A program made the translations under genes and the position numbers. Shown here in pieces: positions 24,268 to 33,276 of a stretch of DNA of 64,000 bases. The first letter of the stretch is position 1. Every line of letters starts with the position of its first letter. The stretch comes from an uncultured Collinsella sp. GTDB lineage: Bacteria > Actinomycetota > Coriobacteriia > Coriobacteriales > Coriobacteriaceae. The stretch spans positions 1 to 64,000 of the forward strand of contig CALKKS010000004.1 in assembly GCA_937995345.1 (NCBI GenBank), written 5' to 3'. The notes beneath the pieces are model-generated. The model worked only from the letters and a program-made list of their open reading frames with translations. It did not search any database and had not been told where the DNA came from.

Positions 24268-26514
24268 ATGTCCGAGACCATTCAGGACCTCTATACCAGC
24301 TTCTCCGAGCAGATGGAGCCCATCCAGGAGGACAGCCGCTACTTTCGCTATCTGTTTGAGATGGCGCAGGCCTCGGGCACCACGATCGAGCAGCAGCGCG
24401 AGGAGCTCGTCAAGGTGGTGGACGAGGAATGGATCAGCATGATCGAGGACTCGCTCGACGCCATCAACACCATTATCGAAAAGCCGCGCCGCTTTATCAC
24501 CACCGAGGAAGAGGTGGTGCCGGTCTCGCTTGCCAAAAAGATCAGCGCCGACAGTGTTCGCCATCTGAGCCAGAACACGCAGTTCTTGGCGCCGAGCGAC
24601 GATGGCGGCGTCCACCCCACGCGCATCCTCAACGTCAATACCGTCGAGACGTACGACCTGTACGAGAACCGCTTTATCTACCACCTGATTCAGCGCCTGC
24701 TGACGTTTGTGGACAAGCGTACCGACGTGATCTTTTGGTCGACGGGCAACGAGATCCGCAACCGCTTTAAGATGCACAGCAAGATCGACGATGCGTACGA
24801 GGAGATTGAGTACAACGTCGAGATGACGGTCAAGAACCGCCAGAGCTTTGCCGAGAACGACGCCGACAACATGGACGTCTTTATGCGCATCGACCGCGTG
24901 CGCCGCCTGGTCATGGCGCTGCGCGGCGCGTCGTTCTGCCAGATCATGAACGGCTGCAGCGCGGTTCGCAGCCCCATCCAGCGCACCAACCTCATCATGA
25001 AGGACCCCAACTACCGCAAGTGCTACCAGCTGTGGCAGTTTATGGAGCGCTACGACAAGGTGGGCTACAACATCGACGTGCAGCAGCAGTCGCTGGCGTT
25101 CGATGACGAGTACATGGTGCAGATGTACACCAACCTCATTAACAACTACACCGTCTTTAAGAGCCTGACCGATGACGAGCGCAACCTGCAGGAGCTCGAG
25201 AGCGTGCAACACGCGCCGGTGGCGCCCAAGTTTATTAAGGAGATTAAGGAGGTGCAGGTCGATAGCCCCGACCTGCCCGACGTCGAGGTCCGCCGCGTGT
25301 TTGTGGAGGAGGTCACGCAGGCCCAGCTCGATGCCGAGCAGGCGCTGGCCGAGGCGCGCGAGCAGATCGAGGAGCTGCAGGGGCAGGTCAAGTCTTGGAA
25401 GGTTCAGGCCCATGCGCTGACCGACGAGCGCGACGACCTGGCCGACGAGTTGGACGAGGCAAAGACGCGCGAGCTGGCGTTGACGCAGCGTGCACAGATG
25501 GCCGAGGCTGATGTTGAGGAGCTGCAAGGTTCGCTGGAGGATGTCGAGGCGGGCAAGAAGGCTGCCGAGGCCGCCGCTGTCGAGGCGCGTGAGACCGGGG
25601 CGGCGCAGCTGGCGCAGATGCGTGCCGAGGCCGATGCCGAGGTCGCGGCCGCTCGTGCCGACGCGGACGCCAAGGTTGCTGCCGCCGAGCAGGCCGCTGC
25701 CGCTCAGGTCGCGCAGGTTAAGCACGATGCTACTGCGGCCCTGGCCGCCAAGACGGCTGCCGACGCTGCCGAGCTGCAGGCCACCAAGGACACTGCTGCG
25801 GCCGAGCTCGCCGCCGTGCGTGAGGCCTCTGCCAAGGAAGCGGCTGCACTGCATGCCAAGCTGGATGCCGCCGAGCTGCGCATTGAGGAAGTGCAGCTGA
25901 CGGCCGAGCGTGATGCTCGCGCCGCGCAGGAGGCGGCCGACGCCGCGGCAGCCGCAGCGGAGCAGGCGCTCGCCGACACCGTTGCCGCGTCCGAGGCGAA
26001 GGTCTCCGCCGCCCAGCAGGCCGCCGATGCCGCGATCGATGCTGCCCGCGCCGCCGCCGACTCTGCCGTTGAGCAGGCTGCGGTGGATGCCAACGAAAAG
26101 GTCGCCGCCTCTGCCGCCGAGCGCGACGCCGCCACGCGTGCCGCCGAGGAGGCCCGTGCCGACGCCGACGCGCGTATCGCCGCAGCCGAGCTCGAGGCCG
26201 GGGAGCGCATCGAGCAGGAGGTCGCCGCCGTCCGCGCCGCTTGCGAACGCGAGGTCGAAGCCGCTCGCGCGGAGATGCAGCAGCGCCTGGATGCACTGGC
26301 GCAAGAACTGGAGCAGGCCGAGCGCAATCGCGAGCGTGCCGAGCGCCGCGCCGAGGGCAACAGCCTGTCGCGCTATCTGCTGGCCCGCCTGCGCGGCGAG
26401 GCTGGCGAGAGCGTGGCCGCCGCGCCTGACGAGGATGGCGCTTCTGCGGCGGATGCCACCGAGGCCGAGGTCGCTGCCGACCCCGAGACTTCCGCAAAGG
26501 ACGACGACAAGTGA
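24268..26514 (+). CDS. DUF2357-like (McrC-partner type) protein with long alanine-rich coiled coil
   Basis: A 748-residue protein. The N-terminal 340 residues resemble the DUF2357 family that accompanies McrB-like ATPases; the hallmark VETYDLYENRFIYHLIQRL (about 126-144) corresponds to the family's TYENRF segment. DUF2357 proteins usually end in a PD-(D/E)xK nuclease domain. I find none here. From about residue 345 to 700 there is instead a continuous coiled coil rich in Ala, Glu, Asp and Arg (repeats such as AEQAAAAQVAQV, AAQEAADAAAAAAEQ), then an acidic tail. A structural or tethering role with the membrane AAA+ protein seems more likely than DNA cleavage. AGTAACCC is a weak ribosome site. 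Confidence 0.7.
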   Translation: MSETIQDLYTSFSEQMEPIQEDSRYFRYLFEMAQASGTTIEQQREELVKVVDEEWISMIEDSLDAINTIIEKPRRFITTEEEVVPVSLAKKISADSVRHLSQNTQFLAPSDDGGVHPTRILNVNTVETYDLYENRFIYHLIQRLLTFVDKRTDVIFWSTGNEIRNRFKMHSKIDDAYEEIEYNVEMTVKNRQSFAENDADNMDVFMRIDRVRRLVMALRGASFCQIMNGCSAVRSPIQRTNLIMKDPNYRKCYQLWQFMERYDKVGYNIDVQQQSLAFDDEYMVQMYTNLINNYTVFKSLTDDERNLQELESVQHAPVAPKFIKEIKEVQVDSPDLPDVEVRRVFVEEVTQAQLDAEQALAEAREQIEELQGQVKSWKVQAHALTDERDDLADELDEAKTRELALTQRAQMAEADVEELQGSLEDVEAGKKAAEAAAVEARETGAAQLAQMRAEADAEVAAARADADAKVAAAEQAAAAQVAQVKHDATAALAAKTAADAAELQATKDTAAAELAAVREASAKEAAALHAKLDAAELRIEEVQLTAERDARAAQEAADAAAAAAEQALADTVAASEAKVSAAQQAADAAIDAARAAADSAVEQAAVDANEKVAASAAERDAATRAAEEARADADARIAAAELEAGERIEQEVAAVRAACEREVEAARAEMQQRLDALAQELEQAERNRERAERRAEGNSLSRYLLARLRGEAGESVAAAPDEDGASAADATEAEVAADPETSAKDDDK

Positions 26515-27218
26515 TGAAGCACGTGCTCCGCGTGATCAACGTGCTGGCGACCGTGGTGATTCTCGTCGCCTTTGTGGTGCTGCTGCGCACGGTGTTCACG
26601 CCCGCTGGCGAGATTCCCACCATCATGGACTACGGCTTTATGCGTACGTTGACCGGCTCGATGGAGCCGGCGATTCCCGTGCATTCGTTTATCGTCGTCG
26701 ATACCGACAACAGCCAGGTCTACCAGGTGGGCGACATCATCACCTTCCATTCGTCCGATGACGCGCTGGAGGGTTCGCTCAACACGCACCGCATCGTATC
26801 CGTGGAGGCCGCGTCCGACGGCTCGCCGGTCTACCACACCAAGGGTGACGCCAATCCAGTCGAGGACGCCGCGCCCGTGCCCGCCGCCGACGTGGTTGGC
26901 CGCGTGGTCTTTGTCTCGGCAGGCCTGGGCGTGGTGGTGTCGCTGCTCACCAATCCGCTGCTGTTCTTTCCGCTTATCGTGGTGCCGTTGATTGTGCTGC
27001 TGGTGCTCGAAATTCGCCATATGGTTAAGGCCACGCAAGATGTGGCGCGTGCCGAGGACGAGGCCGCCTTGCGTGCTGCCGTGGAGCAGATTCGCGAAAA
27101 GCGCCGCCGCGAGCAGGAGGGCCGGGACGACGCCAAGGACCCAGGCGATGACGATCGTGCCCAGGATAGTGCGGAAGCCGACCCCGACGTCCTCGACGAT
27201 TCCAACCGCTCGGCATAG
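26514..27218 (+). CDS. SipW-type signal peptidase I (second copy)
   Basis: A 234-residue second SipW-type peptidase. N-terminal span about 5-28, catalytic serine in TGSMEPAIP (Ser49), His92 in LNTHRIVSV, and TKGDANPVED as the aspartate box. A C-terminal span lies near residues 140-165, followed by a charged coiled-coil-like tail (RAEDEAALRAAVEQIREK) and an acidic end. The start is taken at the ATG of a TGATG overlap with the preceding stop; a GTG one codon earlier is possible. It differs markedly from the first copy, so the two may cut different subunit subsets or form a complex. It closes the operon. Confidence 0.87.
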   Translation: MKHVLRVINVLATVVILVAFVVLLRTVFTPAGEIPTIMDYGFMRTLTGSMEPAIPVHSFIVVDTDNSQVYQVGDIITFHSSDDALEGSLNTHRIVSVEAASDGSPVYHTKGDANPVEDAAPVPAADVVGRVVFVSAGLGVVVSLLTNPLLFFPLIVVPLIVLLVLEIRHMVKATQDVARAEDEAALRAAVEQIREKRRREQEGRDDAKDPGDDDRAQDSAEADPDVLDDSNRSA

Positions 27219-27343
27219 CGCGTCTGTGCCTTTCGTCCCTGCAATTTGGACGCCTATAGATGTTCCGAATCGTCTGCTTTTTCATGCCGATATTCGTGCT
27301 ACAGTTTGAGCGCTTTGTTGCCAATTGATTTCGGGGGAGTGGA

Positions 27344-28366
27344 ATGGAACAGGAGCGCGCAGCGCAGCACGCACGCGAAAAGGCTTCGGTGCCGATGACG
27401 GCGGCGTCCGATTTTGTCGTGCCCGAGGGCACCGATGAGCTCAGCCGCAGCACCCGCCGTGCATGGCGCGACCGCCTGAACAGCGCTTCGACGCGCAAGA
27501 TGATCACGGGCGTCCTGGCAACGCTGGTGGGCGGTTCGTTTTGGGGCTTCTCGGGCACCAGCGCGAGCTTTCTGTTCGATACCTATCACGTCGACACCTT
27601 GTGGCTTATGAGCGTGCGCCAGATTCTCGCCGGTCTACTCTTTATGGCCGTGGTTGTTACGCGCGACCGCGAGCGCCTGATTAAGCTCTGGACCACACCC
27701 GCCGATCGCAAGCAGCTGCTGCTCTTCACCGCCTTTGGCCTGCTGTTCAACCAGTTTTGCTATCTTTCGGCCGTGCGCCTGACGAACGCCGGAACCGCGA
27801 CGGTGCTCCAGTGCCTGCAGCTCGTTATCATCATGGGCTACACCTGCGTGACCGATCGCCGCATGCCGCGCACTCGCGAAGTCATCGGCATTGGCCTGGC
27901 TTTGGGTGGAACCTTTTTAATCGCCACCGGCGGCGACCCCACCAGCCTGAATATCTCGCCGCTTGGCCTGGCAGCAGGTCTTATGTGTGCGGTCAGCGCC
28001 ACGTGTATGGCGGTGATTCCCGCCAAGATCCTGCCCGAATACGGCAGCCCCATCGTCACGGGCTCGGCAATGCTCACGGCGGGCGTGGTCTCGTGTGTCT
28101 TCGTGCAGCCCTGGGCGCATATGCCGGCGCTCGACGCTGCCGGCATTGAGGCGCTTGCGGTGTTCGTGGTTATCGGCTCGTTTTTCGCTTACATGCTCTA
28201 TATGCAGGGCGTTAAGGACATCGGCTCGGTGCGTGCGAGCCTCATCGGAACTGTGGAGCCGGTTTCGGCGACCATCACCAGCGCCGTTATGCTGGGCACG
28301 GTGTTTTTGCCGACCGATCTTATCGGCTTTGCCATGATCATCGTGATGATGTTCCTCACGGTGTAG
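27344..28366 (+). CDS. EamA/DMT-superfamily permease
   Basis: A 340-residue inner-membrane transporter with a soluble N-terminal tail of about 50 residues, then ten predicted spans in two EamA repeats. The first begins GVLATLVGGSFWGFSGTSASF, the second after ISPLGLAAGLMCAVSATCMAV. The second repeat ends with the typical LIGTVEPVSATITSAV. DMT permeases export or import amino acids, sugars or other metabolites; the substrate cannot be told from sequence. The start at 27344 follows GGGGGAG. It appears to be a single-gene unit, separate from the peptidase operon by 125 bp. Confidence 0.85.
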   Translation: MEQERAAQHAREKASVPMTAASDFVVPEGTDELSRSTRRAWRDRLNSASTRKMITGVLATLVGGSFWGFSGTSASFLFDTYHVDTLWLMSVRQILAGLLFMAVVVTRDRERLIKLWTTPADRKQLLLFTAFGLLFNQFCYLSAVRLTNAGTATVLQCLQLVIIMGYTCVTDRRMPRTREVIGIGLALGGTFLIATGGDPTSLNISPLGLAAGLMCAVSATCMAVIPAKILPEYGSPIVTGSAMLTAGVVSCVFVQPWAHMPALDAAGIEALAVFVVIGSFFAYMLYMQGVKDIGSVRASLIGTVEPVSATITSAVMLGTVFLPTDLIGFAMIIVMMFLTV

Positions 28367-28447
28367 CCCCTACGGTTGCTTTAAAGGATAATAGGCTGGC
28401 GGCGCGTTGCTTTGGCGGCGCGCCTTTGTCTATAGAGAGGACCTCTT

Positions 28448-29779
28448 ATGAAGTACTTTGGCACCGACGGATTTCGCGGCGAGGCCAATGTTGGGCTGAC
28501 CGTAGAGCATGCGTACAAGATCGGCCGTTTTGTGGGTTGGTATTACGGTGCCAACCGCGAGCGCAAGGCACGCGTGATCGTGGGCAAGGACACGCGTCGT
28601 TCGAGCTACATGTTCGAGGCGGCGCTGGTGAGCGGCCTGGTCGCGAGCGGTGCGGACGCATATATGCTGCATGTGATCCCAACGCCGGGCGTGGCGCATC
28701 AGACCGTGGAGGGCTGCTTCGATTGCGGCATCATGATCAGCGCGAGCCACAACCCGTTTTGCGATAACGGCATTAAGCTCGTCAACAGCGACGGCTTTAA
28801 GATGGACGAGGACGTGCTGGAGCTCATCGAGGACTATATCGATGGCAAGAGCGAGGTGCCGCTGGCCACGGGCAACCACATCGGTGCCACGGTGGACTAC
28901 ATGCAGGGCCGCAACCGCTATATTGCCTCGCTCATTGCAAGTGCGAACTTTTCGCTGCAGGGCGTTAAGATTGGTCTCGACTGCGCCAACGGCTCGGCGT
29001 CCTCGGTTGCCAAGCCGGTATTCGACGCGCTGGGCGCCGACGTGCGCGTGATCAACGCCGCGCCCGATGGTTTTAACATCAACGTCGACTGCGGCTCCAC
29101 GCATATGGAGCGCCTGCAGCGCCACGTGGTGGAGCAGGGCCTGGACGTGGGTTTTGCCTACGACGGCGATGCCGACCGCTGCCTGGCCGTGGACGAGCGC
29201 GGCCGCGTGGTCGACGGCGACCAGATCCTGTACGTGTGCGGTGTGTACCTGAACAAGCACGGTCGCCTTTCGGGCGGTACCGTGGTGCCGACGATTGCCA
29301 GCAACTTTGGCCTGGTCAAGTCGCTGGAGCTTGCCGGTCTGAGCGCCGTGACCAGTGGCGTGGGCGACCGTCACGTGTACGCCAAGATGCGCGAGGGCGG
29401 CTACAGCCTGGGTGGCGAGCAGACGGGCCACACGATCTTTGGCGATATCGAGCGCACAGGCGACGGCATTATGACTTCGCTGCGCGTGATGGAAGTGATT
29501 CGCGCCGAGCGCGAGACGCTCTCGCAGCTCACGGCTCCGTGCAAGCTGCTGCCGCAGGCGCAGGTTGCCGTGCGCGTGGCGGATAAGGACGCCGCGCTCG
29601 AGAACATGGGCGTGCAGAACGCGATCGCCGAGGCCGAGGCCGCGCTGGCGGGCGAGGGCCGCGTGCTCGTGCGCAAGAGCGGAACCGAGTCGGTGATTCG
29701 CGTGCTGGCCGAAGCCCCCGACCAAGCAGCTGCCGACGCAGCCATGAAGCGCATCGCCAACGCACTGGAGGCTCTGTAG
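28448..29779 (+). CDS. glmM: Phosphoglucosamine mutase
   Basis: A 443-residue alpha-D-phosphohexomutase that interconverts glucosamine-6-phosphate and glucosamine-1-phosphate on the way to UDP-GlcNAc and peptidoglycan. N-terminal YFGTDGFRGEAN is the family signature. The phosphoserine loop is ISASHNPF (about residues 96-103), the metal-binding loop is DGDADRC (about 238-244), the sugar-binding segment is GGEQTGHTI (about 322), and the phosphate-binding C-terminal loop is VRKSGTESVIRV. Length is normal. GAGAGGA precedes the ATG. A short hairpin starts right at the stop codon. Confidence 0.95.
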   Translation: MKYFGTDGFRGEANVGLTVEHAYKIGRFVGWYYGANRERKARVIVGKDTRRSSYMFEAALVSGLVASGADAYMLHVIPTPGVAHQTVEGCFDCGIMISASHNPFCDNGIKLVNSDGFKMDEDVLELIEDYIDGKSEVPLATGNHIGATVDYMQGRNRYIASLIASANFSLQGVKIGLDCANGSASSVAKPVFDALGADVRVINAAPDGFNINVDCGSTHMERLQRHVVEQGLDVGFAYDGDADRCLAVDERGRVVDGDQILYVCGVYLNKHGRLSGGTVVPTIASNFGLVKSLELAGLSAVTSGVGDRHVYAKMREGGYSLGGEQTGHTIFGDIERTGDGIMTSLRVMEVIRAERETLSQLTAPCKLLPQAQVAVRVADKDAALENMGVQNAIAEAEAALAGEGRVLVRKSGTESVIRVLAEAPDQAAADAAMKRIANALEAL

Positions 29780-29806
29780 TTACGCGGTTTTACCAAACCG
29801 CGTAAC
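29779..29806. terminator. Hairpin at the end of glmM
   Basis: Perfect 12 bp arms (29779-29790 and 29795-29806) with a 4-base loop, but no T tract. It may stop RNA decay or act with the larger palindrome just downstream. Confidence 0.5.
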
Positions 29807-29819
29807 TGCTCGACGCTGC

Positions 29820-29918
29820 AAACGGCCCCAAGCGGCAATCTGACGTTCAATTTCAAGGGCGCGACCAGAAGGTCAGCGTCCTTTCATTTCACGTCACCTT
29901 GCTCGCTTGGGGCCGTTT
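29820..29918. repeat. 99 bp palindromic intergenic element
   Basis: Perfect 15 bp terminal arms (29820-29834 and 29904-29918). The interior is also partly self-complementary (GACC/GGTC, TGACG/CGTCA). No open frame. About 285 bp separate glmM from the M32 gene end; besides this element, the hairpin at the glmM stop and the next terminator, I see nothing there. Confidence 0.5.
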
Positions 29919-30008
29919 TCGCTGACGTTGCCAAGACATCGGCGTCAACATGGTTGGCGTTCAAAGAGTAGTCATTTAAGAACGTCCCCAATGACTAGGT
30001 GGAAAAGA

Positions 30009-30038
30009 GGGCGCCGCGGGATAGATCCCGCGGCGCCC
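30009..30038 (-). terminator. Terminator of the M32 carboxypeptidase gene
   Basis: Perfect 14 bp arms (30009-30022 and 30025-30038), all but two pairs G-C. In the minus direction it is followed by CTTTTCC. Confidence 0.75.
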
Positions 30039-30064
30039 CTTCGCGTTGGCGTGTTGCCTAGGCT

Positions 30065-31639
30065 TTACAGCTCGTAGAGCGTAGTGAACTTGTCCTGCAG
30101 GTAGCTGCAGTAGTAGCGGGCGTCAAAGTCCATGCCGCAGGCACCCTTGATGAGTTCCGGCGCGTCCTTGGCGCGGCCCCACTGCCAAATGTGCTCGCCC
30201 AGCCACGCGCGGACGGGTGCCAGATCGCCGCTCGCGCAGGCACCGGTAAGGTCGACGCCGTCGCGGCACATGGCCGGCACGAACATGGCGTCGTAGGCGC
30301 TGCCCAGCGCATAGGTGGGGAAGTAGCCAAACGAGCCACCGCTCCAGTGCGTATCCTGCAGACAGCCGTGCGTGTCGTCGGGAACGGGAATGCCCAGGTA
30401 CTCGTCCATAAAGCGGTTCCAAAGCGCAGGGATATCCTTGGCCGTGGCCTCGCTGGCAAACAGCATGCGCTCGATCTGGTAGCGCACCATAATATGCAGC
30501 GGGTAGGTGAGTTCGTCGGCCTCGGTGCGGATCAACGACGGCTGCACGATGTTTACGGCTCGGTAGAGCGTGTCCTCGTCAACGTCGCCGTAGACCTCGG
30601 GCGCGTGGCGGCGCAGCACCTGCAGCAGCGGTCCCATAAAGGCGCGGCTGCGGCCCACGGTGTTCTCGAAAAAGCGGCTCTGGCTCTCGTGGATACCCAT
30701 GGAGGTGCCGCCCTCCAGGCACGTGCGCGCATAAGCGGGGTTGACGCCCAGTTCGTAGGCGGCATGTCCCGCCTCGTGGATGATGCTGTAGACGTTGGAG
30801 ATGCAGTCGTCCTCGTAGATGTGCGTGGCGATGCGCGCGTCACCCACAGAAAAGCCCTCGCTAAACGGGTGCTCGGTAAAGGCAAGCGTGGTGTCGTCCA
30901 GGTCCAGGCCGACAAGCTTCATAAGGTCGAAGCTCATGGCGCGCTGGGCGGCCTCGGGCACGCGGGCGTGCAAAAAGTCTGCAGCGGGCTGCTGGCCGCG
31001 CTCGCCGATGGCGTGCACGAGCGGCACGACCGTGGCCTTGACCTCATCGCAAAACGCGTCGAAGCTCTCGGTGGAAAGGCCGCGCTCGTACTGGTCGAGC
31101 CAAACATCGTATGGGTCGCGCTTGGGGTCCATGAGCTCGGCCTGATGCTTAAGCTGGGCGACGATTCTATCCACATAGGGCTCAAAGCTTGCCCAGTCAT
31201 TGGCCGTCTTGGCCTTGTGCCACACGGCGTCGGCCTCGCAGGTGAGCCTGGTCCAGGCCTCGGCCTCCTCGGTGGGAATGGCGCTTGCCTCGCGCTGGTC
31301 GCGGCCGAGCACGCGGATCTCGTCGAGCAGCTGCGGGTCGTCGATCTTGCCGCCGGCGACGGTCTCGCGTGCCAGCGAGCGCACAAGCTCGACAGACTTT
31401 TTGCTGGTCAGCAGCTTGTGATGCTCGCCTGCAAGGGTACTCATGGCGTCGGCGCGGGCGGCGGCGCCGTTGGCGGGGGCGATGGTCGCGCCGTCAAACT
31501 CGGCAATCTTGAGCAGGTACTCGCGGGTCCACAGCTTGCCCTCGAGCTTGCGGAATTTTTTGACGGCCTTATCGACCTTCATGCCTTTGGATGTCTTGCC
31601 CGCTGCAGGCTCGGCCTTCTTATCGAGTTTCTTTCCCAT
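30065..31639 (-). CDS. M32 family metallocarboxypeptidase (thermostable carboxypeptidase Taq type)
   Basis: A 524-residue cytoplasmic zinc carboxypeptidase that removes C-terminal residues from peptides. The family landmarks are all visible: DARIAT (DxRxT-like), the zinc site HEAGH in IIHEAGHAAYE, HESQSRFFEN with the third-ligand region, IRTEADELTYPLHI (IRxxAD) and GCLQDTHWSGG (GxxQDxHW). The N-terminus has a lysine-rich extension of about 28 residues before the helical cap begins (VKKFRKLEGKLW). The start at 31639 has AAGGA 8 bases upstream. It is a single-gene unit convergent with glmM. Confidence 0.93.
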   Translation of the reverse strand: MGKKLDKKAEPAAGKTSKGMKVDKAVKKFRKLEGKLWTREYLLKIAEFDGATIAPANGAAARADAMSTLAGEHHKLLTSKKSVELVRSLARETVAGGKIDDPQLLDEIRVLGRDQREASAIPTEEAEAWTRLTCEADAVWHKAKTANDWASFEPYVDRIVAQLKHQAELMDPKRDPYDVWLDQYERGLSTESFDAFCDEVKATVVPLVHAIGERGQQPAADFLHARVPEAAQRAMSFDLMKLVGLDLDDTTLAFTEHPFSEGFSVGDARIATHIYEDDCISNVYSIIHEAGHAAYELGVNPAYARTCLEGGTSMGIHESQSRFFENTVGRSRAFMGPLLQVLRRHAPEVYGDVDEDTLYRAVNIVQPSLIRTEADELTYPLHIMVRYQIERMLFASEATAKDIPALWNRFMDEYLGIPVPDDTHGCLQDTHWSGGSFGYFPTYALGSAYDAMFVPAMCRDGVDLTGACASGDLAPVRAWLGEHIWQWGRAKDAPELIKGACGMDFDARYYCSYLQDKFTTLYEL

Positions 31640-31760
31640 ACCATATCCTTGATCTCGTGAGCCGAGCGCTTCGGGTGGGCGCGCGGCCAGTTTGCACAGC
31701 TACCCGCCTTGTACCCAGTGCGAACAAAACGGAACGCGGCGATATGCTCGCGGAATGTGT

Positions 31761-31766
31761 TATCCT
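31761..31766 (+). promoter_or_regulatory. Extended -10 promoter element of the pheST leader
   Basis: TGT followed by TATCCT gives an extended -10. The expected -35 position is poor. Transcription would start near 31773, at the 5' end of the T-box leader. Confidence 0.4.
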
Positions 31767-31769
31767 ATA

Positions 31770-32057
31770 GCCCAATGCGTTGACGGAGAGGGTTTTGCCC
31801 GCCGCGTCGCCGGCAAGAGAGGGAAGGTCATGGGCTGCAAGCCTTCCTGCGGTGACAAGGGCCAAGCGTTCACTCCCGAGCAGCGACCTCAACGGGCGCG
31901 CGGCCAGCGGCGGCGAAGCCCCAGTAGGGAAGCCGTGAGCCTCGCGATAAGGGGCGCAGAGTGGGCACGGCGGGCCAGACATCCGCCGGGTCAAACAAGG
32001 TGGTACCGCGGAATTCAACCGTCCTTGGGCAATACACATGCCCGAGGACGGTTTTTT
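31770..32057 (+). promoter_or_regulatory. T-box riboswitch leader of pheST
   Basis: The antiterminator signature AAGGTGGTACCGCG is at 31997-32010. It is followed by a strong terminator (arms within 32017-32030 and 32039-32052, then six T, ending about 32057). Upstream is about 220 bases of structured leader. T-box leaders sense uncharged tRNA and let transcription continue; before pheS the expected ligand is tRNA-Phe, whose only gene seen in this window is at 56564. A TTC specifier codon is available near 31847 in GCCTTCCTGC, but I cannot fix its place in stem I by eye. Confidence 0.9.
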
Positions 32058-32142
32058 GTTACCGAACCGGGCCGCACATCCGCAGCACCGGGTGGCTCCA
32101 GCCGCCGTGGCAAGTGGATGCGCGAGAGACGAAAGGGAAGAC

Positions 32143-33219
32143 ATGAGTCTGATTGATGATCTGGTCAAACTCGAGGAAGAGGCCAAGGAGCTCGTCGCAG
32201 GCGCCGACGATGCCGCCAAACTCGAGGCTGCGCGCGTTGAGCTGCTCGGTCGCAAGGGCCGCATCACCGGCCTGATGCGCATGATGGGCAAGCTCGCCCC
32301 CGAGGATCGTCCCATGATGGGCAAGCGCGCCAACGAGATGCGCCAGCTGATCGAGGGCATGCTCGACGAGCGCACCACCGAGATGAAGGCTGCCGCCCTC
32401 AAGCACGCACTCGAGCACGAAGCCGTCGACATCACGCTGCCGGGCATCCGTCCGCAGATCGGCCACCAGCACCTGATCAAGCAGATCATCGAGGAGGCCG
32501 AGGACATCTTCTGCGGTATCGGCTACACCGTCGAGTCCGGCCCCATGGTCGACACCTCCTACTACAACTTCACCGCGCTCAACGCCCCCATGGATCACCC
32601 GAGCCGCTCGGCCCGCGACACGTTCTACGTGGTCGACAACAACCCCGGCAGCGTCGCGCACCCCGAGGCCCACGCCCACGGCGAGTCCGACGTGCTGCTG
32701 CGCACCCAGACCTCGGGCGTGCAGATCCACACCATGGAGTCGCAAAAGCCGCCCATCTACATGATCTGCCCGGGCACCGTCTACCGTCCTGACACGGCCG
32801 ATGCCTGCCACCTGCCGCAGTTCAACCAGATCGAGGGCCTGGTCGTCGACGAGGGCATCACCTTTGGCGATCTTAAGGGTACGCTCGACTACTTTGTTAA
32901 GTGCATGTTTGGCGAGGATCGCAAGACGCGTTACCGCCCGCACTTCTTCCCCTTCACCGAGCCTTCCTGCGAGGTGGACGTGAGCTGCCACGTGTGCGGC
33001 GGCAAGGGCTGCAACTTCTGCAAGCACAGCGGCTGGATCGAGATCCTGGGCTGCGGCATGGTCGACCCCAACGTCCTGATCAACTGCGGCATCGACCCCG
33101 AGAAGTACACCGGCTTCGCCTTTGGCATTGGCGCCGAGCGCGTCGCGGCCCTGCGCTACGACCTGCCGGACCTGCGAACGCTCATGACTGGCGATATGCG
33201 CTTCCTGAACCAATTTTAA
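32143..33219 (+). CDS. pheS: Phenylalanine-tRNA ligase alpha subunit
   Basis: A 358-residue class II synthetase catalytic subunit of the alpha2beta2 PheRS. The N-terminal coiled-coil arm (about 1-85) includes LLGRKGRITGLM. Motif 2 is around DVLLRTQTSGVQIHTME, with the phenylalanine pocket PHFFPFTEPSCEVD. Motif 3 is GFAFGIGAERVAALRY. Four cysteines in CHVCGGKGCNFCKHSGW form a zinc-like insertion seen in several Gram-positive PheS proteins. The start at 32143 follows AAAGGGAAG; the frame runs upstream into the T-box terminator and is not used. It is followed at 180 bp by pheT. Confidence 0.96.
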   Translation: MSLIDDLVKLEEEAKELVAGADDAAKLEAARVELLGRKGRITGLMRMMGKLAPEDRPMMGKRANEMRQLIEGMLDERTTEMKAAALKHALEHEAVDITLPGIRPQIGHQHLIKQIIEEAEDIFCGIGYTVESGPMVDTSYYNFTALNAPMDHPSRSARDTFYVVDNNPGSVAHPEAHAHGESDVLLRTQTSGVQIHTMESQKPPIYMICPGTVYRPDTADACHLPQFNQIEGLVVDEGITFGDLKGTLDYFVKCMFGEDRKTRYRPHFFPFTEPSCEVDVSCHVCGGKGCNFCKHSGWIEILGCGMVDPNVLINCGIDPEKYTGFAFGIGAERVAALRYDLPDLRTLMTGDMRFLNQF

Positions 33220-33276
33220 GTTGACCTGTCCCGGCGGCTTCCCGAGCCACCGCACCTTGCCTTTCAATCGTCGGTT

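Noticed and set aside
22489..26514. McrBC-type defence system
   Set aside because: No McrC nuclease motif is visible, the ATPase is membrane-anchored, and the pair lies inside a secretion operon. Defence remains possible but is the weaker reading.
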